Assembly: GCA_966250375.1 (NCBI GenBank)
Contig: CBINHE010000104.1
Span: forward strand, 1-13,338
Source: CAMLDH01 sp966250375
GTDB taxonomy: Bacteria; Pseudomonadota; Gammaproteobacteria; Burkholderiales; Burkholderiaceae_D
DNA length: 13,338 nt
Reading direction: 5' to 3'
Positions 7,444-13,338 of the stretch are shown in pieces; the first letter of the stretch is position 1; every line of letters starts with the position of its first letter. The translations under genes and the position numbers were made by a program. Under the pieces are notes generated by a model, which had not been told where the DNA came from, searched no databases, and saw only the letters and a list, made by a program, of their open reading frames with translations.

Positions 7444-7577
7444 CCGCACATTACATGTTCGCGACGAAAAGCGGCGGTTGTTCAGTGTTGGGCTGATCAA
7501 CCTTGGATGGATGAGTAATGCTTTATATTGAACTCGAAGGATGCGAGGCTTTTCTTTCAAGCAAAAGGAGAATTCAC

Positions 7578-8501
7578 ATGCTATTCAAAACGCAAGCAGG
7601 TCCGCTCTTGATTGCCACATCATTCCTTCTCGCCACACCTTATGCGTTAGCGGAAACCAAATCGGTGAAAATAGTCGTTACCGCCGCCATGACGTCTTTA
7701 AAAGGCATTCCCGTCTACGATGAAATGGCGAAGTACTTTTCCAAAAAGCTGGGGTGGAATATCAAAGTCGTGTCCAATCTGTCCTATGCCGAAGCCGACA
7801 ATATGCTGGATAAAGGCATTATCCAAATCGGTTTTGTTTGTGGCTTGCCTTACATTCATAAGTTCGCCGAAGGCAAATACGAGCTTGTCGCCGTACCCAT
7901 CATGTCAATGAAGAAAGGCATGTTCGCTGATGCCAGGGGTTACGAGGATATCCCCGGAAAATATTATTCTTACACCATCGTGCATAAGGATTCACCACTC
8001 AAGACGTGGGCCGACCTCAAGGGAAAAACTTATGCCTTCAGCGAAATGGGGAGTAATTCCGGCTATAACCTGCCACGTTCCAAGCTCGTCTCGATCGGCG
8101 CCAAAGACTGGAAGTATTTTTCAAAGGTTGTCGTCAGCGGTTCGCATGAAGAATCCATCCGTCTGGTTGCCAGTGGCGTTGTAGACGCAAGCTCGGTGGA
8201 TTCACTGGTGCTCGACTATGATCGTGTCGCCAAAGATGCGGCAGCGTTGAATGTACGCATCATCGATCATCTCGGCCCCGCCGGCATCCCCCCTGTGGTC
8301 GTTAGTAAAAGGGCTGATCCCTCCATTAAAAAAGCATTGATGGATGTCATGCTCAATATGCACAACGATCCTGAAGGGAAAAAGATATTGGCTAAAGCGA
8401 TGGTGACGCGCTTTGACCCGCCTAATGACCGAAACTATGACGACATCCGTATAGCTGAAAAAATGGCAAGGGACATCAATTTTGCCGATTATAAAAAATA
8501 G
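7578..8501 (+). CDS. PhnD-like periplasmic substrate-binding protein
   Basis: 307 residues. I start at ATG 7578, preceded by AAAGGAG (7564-7570). The in-frame ATG at 7518 would place 20 polar and charged residues before the signal peptide. The signal peptide is residues 1-25: K4, hydrophobic core about 8-20, cleavage after ALA before ETK. The mature part has the PhnD/phosphonate-binding fold pattern: an N-terminal KIVVTAAMTSLKGIP, YAEADNMLDKGIIQIGFVCGLPY, an HKDSPLKTWADLKGKTYAF stretch, then a GSHEESIRLVASGVVDA stretch. Such proteins normally deliver phosphonate, phosphite or related anions to an ABC transporter, but no permease or ATPase gene is present. The next gene, 44 bases on, is a membrane hybrid kinase, so a sensory role is more likely. 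The ligand is unknown, and the fold alone does not prove phosphonate binding. Confidence 0.93.
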   Translation: MLFKTQAGPLLIATSFLLATPYALAETKSVKIVVTAAMTSLKGIPVYDEMAKYFSKKLGWNIKVVSNLSYAEADNMLDKGIIQIGFVCGLPYIHKFAEGKYELVAVPIMSMKKGMFADARGYEDIPGKYYSYTIVHKDSPLKTWADLKGKTYAFSEMGSNSGYNLPRSKLVSIGAKDWKYFSKVVVSGSHEESIRLVASGVVDASSVDSLVLDYDRVAKDAAALNVRIIDHLGPAGIPPVVVSKRADPSIKKALMDVMLNMHNDPEGKKILAKAMVTRFDPPNDRNYDDIRIAEKMARDINFADYKK

Positions 8502-8545
8502 AAAAGTAAAGGTGGGGAAGGCCCATAGGCAAGCACGGAGGGCGC

Positions 8546-11191
8546 ATGCGCTTATTGGTCATTAAGCAACTGAACTTGCTAGGCATCGGGAGCAAGCTAA
8601 GCTTGGGCTTTGGCATCTTGGTCGGCATTACGCTGCTGGTCGTGGGCTTCGGCTTTATCGCGGGACAGAGTGCAACCCGAAATATCAACGTCACCCAGCA
8701 TGTGCGGGAACCTATCTCGCTGACTTCTTCAGAAGCGCAAGCCAGTCTTCTTAGAATGCAACGGTATATGCGTGGCTATCTGGTTTCAGGCAATACGCAC
8801 GATGTGGATAGCTTCCAGATTTTCAAAAAAATCTTTGAAGAAAAGCTGCTCACTCTCAGATCCATGTTGGCAAGATCGACCGAGAGCAAAGATGCGCAGC
8901 TTGTTGCGGAACTCGCGACGATTTATCAGGAATGGGCAAAGCTTGTACCTCAACTATTCACCCTGCACGATAATCCCCTCGAAAATCGTCTCGCCCTCCA
9001 GCTGGCGCGCGTGGAGGTACAACCTTTGCAGGTGCAAATGGCCAGTGAAATTGCAGACATCCTGAAAGACGGGAGCACACAAAGTTCACCGACTGTGCGA
9101 CAGCATCAGCGCCTGATCGCAGACGATCTGGCGCGCTTTCAAACGTCATTCGAAGCGAGAGTGGCGAATCTTGCAGCGTTCGCGGCATCAGGTGAAAAAA
9201 GTTTCAAACTTGCCTATAACTCCCAGTCAGCCGTCGATACCATAAATTGGGACAGGGTATCTGCCAAAAGATCCTCCTTATCGAATGCGCAGCAAGCGAA
9301 GCTGGATGCGATCGCGCAATGGCGCACAGAGATTGCGGTCCATGCGCAAAATATTTTCAACGTGATGGATAGCGAGCGCGCATATGAAGATATCTATCTG
9401 TACCGCACGCAGGCAGTTCCGCAAGAAGAGCGGATGTTGGCTTTGTTGGGAGGAGTCACCACGCATCAACAGACTTTACTGCGAACGGATCTGGATCATG
9501 CGCGCCATAGCCTCGCCACTGCATATTTGCAGTCCGTCATTGGGGGGCTGATCGCCGCAGCTTTTGGCATTGCGATGGCATTCGTCTTGCGGCAGCATAT
9601 TGTTGGCACGGTACGGCGCCTTACCCGAGTGGCCGAGCAAGTGGCTGCGGGGGATCTATCAGTGCGTGCCGTAGTAGAGTCGCAGGATGAGATCGGTGTG
9701 CTGGCCACGGCAATCAATACCATGACCCAACGGTTGGTCGAAACGATCGGCAATCTGGAATCCGTGTTTGCAGAAGCGCGACGCGCCAAGGACCATGCAG
9801 AAGTGGCCAATCAGGCGAAGAGCATTTTTCTGGCCAATATGAGTCATGAATTGCGCACCCCCTTGAACGGCATTCTCGGCTACGCGCAACTTCTGCAGCG
9901 TGACAAAACAACGCTAACCGAACGCCAATTGGCCGGCTTGCATACGATTCAAAAAAGCGGCGACCATTTACTGATGGTCATTAACGATCTGCTGGATTTT
10001 TCCAAGATCGAAGCCGGCAAATATGAAATTTATCTCAGCAATGTCAATCTGCCTGTTTTCATGGCGGTTGTCACCGACATCATTCGTATCAAGGCAGAGC
10101 AGAAAGAAATTACTTTCATTTATAACGTGCCGCCAAGTTTGCCTAAACTCGTCCAGATGGATGAAAAGCGCTTGCGTCAGGTCTTGCTGAATTTGCTAGG
10201 CAATGCGGTGAAGTTCACCGACCAGGGCGAAGTCGAACTCAAAGTACAGGTATTGTCAACTCATGCCACGGAGGCCCGCCTGCGCTTCGAAGTACGGGAT
10301 ACCGGCGTCGGGATGAGTCCGGATCAATTCGAAACGATCTTCCAGCCGTTTGAACAAGTGGGCGACATACAGCAGCGGCAGGGCGGAACCGGCTTGGGAT
10401 TGGCGATTAGCCGCGGGTTCGTCCGGTTAATGGGAAGCGACATCCAAGTGCAAAGCACTTTGGGAAAAGGCAGCGTATTCTGGTTTGAATTGTTGGTGCC
10501 GGTTGTCGATGATGATCCTGAATCATCATTCGAAAAAGCGGAAGTGAGCGGTTATCGCGGGCGGCGCCAGAAAATCCTCATCGTGGAAGATGTCGATGCA
10601 AACCGGCGCATCCTGGCAGATTTGCTCTCCAGCGTCGGCTTTGAAATCTATCAGGCAGCCAACGGGCAGGAAGGCGTCGAACAAGCGAAGGCCGCCCAGC
10701 CCGATCTAATCCTGATGGATATCAGGATGCCCGTCATGGATGGCTTGGAAGCGACGCGCCAGATTCGCCGGATTGAGGGGCTACAATCAATGCCGATTAT
10801 CACCATTTCGGCCAGTGCGACGCCTGCAGACGAAGCAGAAACTTTTGCGGTCGGCTCTACCGCGTTTTTGCCGAAGCCCATCAACCACGATCTTCTGTTA
10901 CAACAAATCAGCCTGCATCTCGGCCTGACTATGGAGTACGAACAACAAGACGCAAGCAATCAAGAGGTCGAGAGCCTCGACATGCTGCTCATGCCGCCAC
11001 GGGAAGAAATGGAAGCACTGCATCAGTTAGCGATGCGAGGCAATATGCGGAACATTAATCAATATGCCGACCATCTTTTTTCATTGGATGCACGTTACGG
11101 CCCATTTACGGAAAAGCTGCGATCGCTTACAAAAGGCTACCAGTCCAAGGCGATTTTGGAATTGGTTGAACAATACCTGGAGCAAAGGTGA
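8546..11191 (+). CDS. transmembrane hybrid sensor histidine kinase (CHASE3-like sensor, HAMP, HisKA, HATPase, REC)
   Basis: 881 residues. Ribosome site GGAGGG lies just upstream of ATG 8546. A first membrane helix (about 17-40) and a second (about 328-348) enclose a roughly 287-residue periplasmic region, entirely helical in character and resembling tandem CHASE3-like bundles (for example RMQRYMRGYLVSG near 70-82). HAMP (about 349-402) leads to HisKA with His434 in NMSHELRTPLNG. The ATPase has an N box (N549, N553), DTGVGM (585-590) and GGTGLGLA (613-620). The receiver (about 675-792) has phosphoacceptor D725 in MDIRMP and K777. A helical tail (about 810-881) has no recognisable HPt phosphoacceptor. 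The PhnD-like protein encoded upstream is the natural periplasmic partner, comparable in principle to the TorT/TorS arrangement. The receiver needs an HPt partner, which is not encoded in the window. Confidence 0.94.
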   Translation: MRLLVIKQLNLLGIGSKLSLGFGILVGITLLVVGFGFIAGQSATRNINVTQHVREPISLTSSEAQASLLRMQRYMRGYLVSGNTHDVDSFQIFKKIFEEKLLTLRSMLARSTESKDAQLVAELATIYQEWAKLVPQLFTLHDNPLENRLALQLARVEVQPLQVQMASEIADILKDGSTQSSPTVRQHQRLIADDLARFQTSFEARVANLAAFAASGEKSFKLAYNSQSAVDTINWDRVSAKRSSLSNAQQAKLDAIAQWRTEIAVHAQNIFNVMDSERAYEDIYLYRTQAVPQEERMLALLGGVTTHQQTLLRTDLDHARHSLATAYLQSVIGGLIAAAFGIAMAFVLRQHIVGTVRRLTRVAEQVAAGDLSVRAVVESQDEIGVLATAINTMTQRLVETIGNLESVFAEARRAKDHAEVANQAKSIFLANMSHELRTPLNGILGYAQLLQRDKTTLTERQLAGLHTIQKSGDHLLMVINDLLDFSKIEAGKYEIYLSNVNLPVFMAVVTDIIRIKAEQKEITFIYNVPPSLPKLVQMDEKRLRQVLLNLLGNAVKFTDQGEVELKVQVLSTHATEARLRFEVRDTGVGMSPDQFETIFQPFEQVGDIQQRQGGTGLGLAISRGFVRLMGSDIQVQSTLGKGSVFWFELLVPVVDDDPESSFEKAEVSGYRGRRQKILIVEDVDANRRILADLLSSVGFEIYQAANGQEGVEQAKAAQPDLILMDIRMPVMDGLEATRQIRRIEGLQSMPIITISASATPADEAETFAVGSTAFLPKPINHDLLLQQISLHLGLTMEYEQQDASNQEVESLDMLLMPPREEMEALHQLAMRGNMRNINQYADHLFSLDARYGPFTEKLRSLTKGYQSKAILELVEQYLEQR

Positions 11192-11196
11192 ATTGA

Positions 11197-12549
11197 ATGA
11201 AGTCCGAACTCTTGCCTGAATCACAAAAACATTCCATTCTGATTGTTGACGATACTCCTGCCAATATCGCGATTCTAGCGGAGTTCCTGGAAGATTTTGG
11301 CTTCGATGTCATCGTAGCGCAGAATGGCAAGGAAGGACTGCAACGCGCGCAATTTGCGCATCCGGACTTGATCTTGCTCGACGTGATGATGCCGGAGATA
11401 GACGGCCTGGAAACCTGCCGCCTACTGAAAACAATAGAAGAAACCGCAGACATACCTGTCATTTTCATGACCGCGTTATCCGATACCAAGGATAAGGTCG
11501 CGGGTTTTGAGGTGGGTGGCGTCGACTATATCGTCAAGCCCTTCCAGATACAGGAAGTGTTTGTCCGGATCAAGCTGCATCTCGCCTTGCGTACCGCTCA
11601 GAAGCAAGTGCAGAGCCAAAATATTCAATTGCAAAAAGAAGTCGAAGTGCGTCAACAGACGGAACAGGCATTGCTAAAAAGCAATGCCGAGTTGGCGGAG
11701 GCGAACCAGAAACAGAAGGAACTGCATCAACAGCTCTTACAGTCGGAAAAAATGGCCTCCATCGGCCAACTCGCGGCTGGGGTGGCCCACGAAATCAATA
11801 ATCCCATCGCCTTTGTTACCTCCAATCTGGGCGCCTTGCAAGATTACACCGGCCGATTGTTAGCCATGCTGGACGTGTATGGCCAGTTGGAAGCGGTGGC
11901 GGTAGAACACCCGGATTTACTGCAAAAAGTGAAACAGACCCGCGACAAACTAGAGTTGGAATATCTGCGCGAGGACTTGACGAGCTTGCTGGCGGAATCT
12001 CTGGATGGCGTGCATCGAGTGCGCCGGATTGTGCAAGATTTGAAGGACTTTTCCCATGCTGGAGAAGTGACACGACAACGGGTCGACTTGCATCCCGGCA
12101 TCGACAGCACGCTCAATATCGTATGGAACGAAATCAAGCATAAAGCTACGGTCATCAAAGAGTACGGCAATCTACCTGAAATCGAATGCGTTCCAGCCCA
12201 AATCAATCAAGTGTTCATGAACCTATTGGTCAATGCTTCGCATGCGATTGAAAGTAATGGCACCATCACAATCCGCACGCGGCATGAGGCCCCTTGGGTT
12301 ATGGTAGAAATTGCGGATACTGGAAGTGGGATTGCACCGGACGTGTTAAGCCGCATTTTTGACCCTTTTTTCACCACCAAACCGATTGGGAAAGGCACGG
12401 GTTTAGGCCTGTCGCTTTCATATGGGATCATTGCGCAACATGGTGGTCGAATCGACGTACAAAGCGAAGCTGGCAATGGGACGGCATTTCAGGTATGGCT
12501 GCCGGTTGCTTTCCCAGCAGATGGTCAGAAAACGGTTCTAATGGAATGA
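11197..12549 (+). CDS. receiver-histidine kinase fusion, paralogous to the PAS kinase core
   Basis: 450 residues, soluble. The ribosome site AAAGGTG (11184-11190) overlaps the preceding stop, and ATG follows at 11197. The receiver (12-130) has D18/D19, phosphoacceptor D62 in LDVMMP, T92 and K114. A coiled coil (about 132-185) joins it to HisKA with His198 in GVAHEINNPIAF. The ATPase domain has an N box (N342, N346), DTGSG (374-378) and GKGTGLGL (398-405). From SIGQLAAGVAHEINNPI to the end, the sequence closely parallels the kinase at 4044-5564, including VRRIVQDLKDFS, GIDSTLNIV and FDPFFTTKPIG, so the cores are recent paralogues. The receiver probably gates the kinase and may take phosphate, through a missing HPt, from the hybrid kinase five bases upstream. 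The target receivers of this kinase may be those of the first run. This is inference. Confidence 0.94.
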   Translation: MKSELLPESQKHSILIVDDTPANIAILAEFLEDFGFDVIVAQNGKEGLQRAQFAHPDLILLDVMMPEIDGLETCRLLKTIEETADIPVIFMTALSDTKDKVAGFEVGGVDYIVKPFQIQEVFVRIKLHLALRTAQKQVQSQNIQLQKEVEVRQQTEQALLKSNAELAEANQKQKELHQQLLQSEKMASIGQLAAGVAHEINNPIAFVTSNLGALQDYTGRLLAMLDVYGQLEAVAVEHPDLLQKVKQTRDKLELEYLREDLTSLLAESLDGVHRVRRIVQDLKDFSHAGEVTRQRVDLHPGIDSTLNIVWNEIKHKATVIKEYGNLPEIECVPAQINQVFMNLLVNASHAIESNGTITIRTRHEAPWVMVEIADTGSGIAPDVLSRIFDPFFTTKPIGKGTGLGLSLSYGIIAQHGGRIDVQSEAGNGTAFQVWLPVAFPADGQKTVLME

Positions 12550-12551
12550 AC

Positions 12552-12570
12552 GCCGCTCTTTCAAAGCGGC
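12552..12570 (+). terminator. hairpin just after the last signalling gene
   Basis: GCCGCT (12552-12557) pairs with AGCGGC (12565-12570) across a 7-base loop, two bases after the stop of the receiver-kinase gene. No T run follows on either strand, so it is not a standard intrinsic terminator. It could still stabilise the mRNA end, or be the structured site next to which the IS110-family element inserted. Confidence 0.25.
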
Positions 12571-12623
12571 ATGAAAGTGCCAAAATAGGCGTGGTTTCCC
12601 CCTAAACGAAAGGAGCGTCCACC

Positions 12624-12786
12624 ATGGAGATAACAACCATTGGCATTGATTTGGCAAAGAACGTTTTTCAAGTGCATGGCGTGGATGCGTATGGAAAAGT
12701 GGTATTGCGCAAAAAGCTGGCGCGATCGACGGTGCCGGAATTTTTCATCCAACTGTAGCCGTGCCTGATCGGGATGGAGGCATGCG
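12624..12786 (+). pseudogene. 5' fragment of an IS110-family (IS1111-like) transposase
   Basis: From ATG 12624, preceded by AGGAG at 12611-12615, the frame reads METTxGIDLAKNVFQVHGVD-type sequence (IGIDLAKNVFQVHGVDAYGK), the typical N-terminus of IS110/IS1111 DEDD transposases with the first catalytic Asp in GIDLAK. After 44 codons there is an in-frame TAG (12756-12758), followed in the same frame by PCLIGMEACG, the next conserved block, so the stop is a nonsense mutation. CAG to TAG would explain it. At 12787 the frame is cut by the IS6-family element. More than 80 percent of a normal transposase (over 300 residues) is missing. The left end of the element lies somewhere in 12550-12623, but its exact boundary is not visible. 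Confidence 0.85.
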
Positions 12787-12840
12787 GGCTTTGTCGCATT
12801 GAGCGCAGCTATCAAAGTAACCGGGTAAAGTGCTGCTTTT
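12787..12840. repeat. 54-base exact inverted repeat of window positions 1-54
   Basis: Every base of 12787-12840 matches the reverse complement of 1-54, and the bases just outside (12786 against 55) do not match. The repeat contains an IS6-family terminal repeat plus the leader before the transposase gene. The two copies face each other with their outer termini toward the cargo. Confidence 0.95.
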
Positions 12841-13278
12841 GAAAAATATCTGTACCGCGCGGTGGACAAGGCAGGCAAGACGGTCGATTTCCTGTTGACC
12901 GCCAAGCGCGACAAGGCCGCCGCCAATCGCTTTTTCGACATGACCATGCGTGAGAACGGCGCGCCTGAAAAGGTCACGATGGACAAGAGCGGCGCCAACA
13001 AGGCGGCCATCGATGACATCAATGACGGGCTGGAAAACAGCATCGTCGTTCGCCAGGTCAAGTATCTCAACAACATCGTCGAGCAAGACCATCGCGCCAT
13101 CAAGCGCGTGACCAGACCGATGCTTGGCTTCAAATCCTTTCGGTCCGCCAGAAACATCCTGGCCGGCATCGAACTCATGCACATGATTCGCAAAGGCCAA
13201 TGCGCAATCGACGGGGTCACAACCCTGTCTTTCGCCGACCAGTTTTATGCATTGGCGGGACAAGTCCGTCCTGCATAA
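12841..13278 (+). pseudogene. C-terminal part of an IS6-family transposase
   Basis: Starting in mid-domain with KYLYRAVDKAGKTVDFLLTA, the frame covers roughly the last 145 residues of an IS6-family DDE transposase (usual length about 230-240). TMDKSGAN carries the second catalytic Asp and NIVEQDHRAIKRVTRPMLGF the catalytic Glu. The first catalytic Asp and the N-terminal helix-turn-helix are absent, so it cannot be active alone. A GTG at 12862 could only start an even shorter product. Upstream the frame joins directly to the IS left-end leader near 12840, showing either a deletion of about 90-100 codons or an assembly join. The stop is TAA 13276-13278. Confidence 0.88.
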
Positions 13279-13320
13279 GGACCCATGCCCTCTCTTGCAT
13301 ATAAACTCGCCTGTTCCAAA

Positions 13321-13336
13321 TTAACGCGACAGAACC
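13321..13336. repeat. right terminal inverted repeat of the IS6-family remnant
   Basis: TTAACGCGACAGAACC, read on the minus strand as GGTTCTGTCGCGTTAA, aligns with the left end GGCTTTGTCGCATTGA at 12 of 16 positions. Its distance after the transposase stop (about 40 bases) fits IS6-family layout. Confidence 0.6.
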
Positions 13337-13338
13337 TT

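Larger units (their letters stand above)
12787..13336 (+). mobile_element. internally deleted IS6-family element
   Basis: The left end GGCTTTGTCGCATTGAGC begins at 12787, inside the IS110-family frame. The right end, TTAACGCGACAGAACC at 13321-13336, is an imperfect inverted match (12 of 16 positions) to the left end. About 550 bases remain of an element family that is usually about 800 bases; the N-terminal part of the transposase gene is missing. Only two bases follow the right end in the window, TT, and they do not match the GG that begins the 8 bases before the left end. The usual 8-base target duplication is therefore not supported. Confidence 0.75.

Noticed and set aside
7503..7529. TTGGAT and TATATT as a promoter for the PhnD-like gene
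   Set aside because: The spacing is only 15 bases and the -35 match is poor, so it could be chance.
7518..7577. Upstream ATG for the PhnD-like protein
   Set aside because: It puts charged residues before an otherwise standard signal peptide and ignores the AAAGGAG just before ATG 7578.
10973..11188. HPt domain at the end of the hybrid kinase (LHQLAMRGN resembles the HPt histidine motif)
   Set aside because: The basic residue and small-residue pattern after the HPt histidine (HxLKGS) is not matched, and the segment resembles a helical tail seen on other hybrid kinases.
12561..13220. Minus-strand open frame of 219 codons over the IS remnants
   Set aside because: It is antisense to recognisable IS110 and IS6 transposase sequence.
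1..13338. CRISPR arrays, tRNA or rRNA genes, attachment sites
   Set aside because: No short regularly spaced direct repeats, no cloverleaf or rRNA-like stretches and no integrase gene were seen.

Overview
The window looks like part of a betaproteobacterial chromosome of moderate GC content. It is an accessory signalling locus packed between insertion-sequence debris. The lineage is inferred only from the style of the proteins (RpfG-type receiver proteins, HDOD proteins, a PhnD-like binding protein next to a CHASE3-like hybrid kinase) and from the IS types. No rRNA or housekeeping gene is present to fix it. All nine intact genes lie on the + strand.

Layout: (1) 1-54 is the end of an IS6-family element reading leftward out of the window. 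It abuts what may be a short minus-strand remnant of another transposase (about 55-131). (2) 319-7421 is a tight six-gene run with three ATGA start/stop overlaps. It encodes a LOV-GGDEF-EAL-REC-PAS protein, a small stand-alone domain protein, an HDOD protein, a PAS histidine kinase, a receiver protein with a degenerate HD-GYP domain, and a single-receiver protein. (3) A 156-base gap (7422-7577) contains a hairpin that may be a weak terminator. (4) 7578-12549 is a three-gene run: a secreted PhnD-like periplasmic binding protein, a membrane hybrid histidine kinase, and a soluble receiver-kinase fusion. (5) 12624-13338 is nested IS debris: the 5' end of an IS110-family transposase with a nonsense codon, interrupted by an internally deleted IS6-family element.

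How the genes may work together: the first gene has all the visible residues of a blue-light LOV photosensor, an apparently non-cyclase GGDEF (GADEF), and an EAL domain with a complete set of recognisable catalytic residues. The simplest reading is a c-di-GMP phosphodiesterase controlled by light and also by phosphorylation of its own receiver. The kinase at 4044-5564 is the obvious phosphodonor for the receivers in genes 1, 5 and 6. In the second run, the binding protein probably presents a small ligand to the periplasmic part of the hybrid kinase. The kinase core of the last gene is a clear paralogue of the kinase in the first run, so the two halves may be wired together. None of the nine proteins has a DNA-binding output domain, so the locus appears to act through c-di-GMP and protein-protein contacts rather than by direct transcription control.

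The most notable observations are the LOV photoreceptor with two inputs, the loss of catalytic residues in two c-di-GMP domains, the binding-protein/kinase pair with no transporter, and the exact 54-base inverted repeat of IS6 ends bracketing the cargo. The boundary of that repeat coincides with the window edge and should be checked for misassembly.
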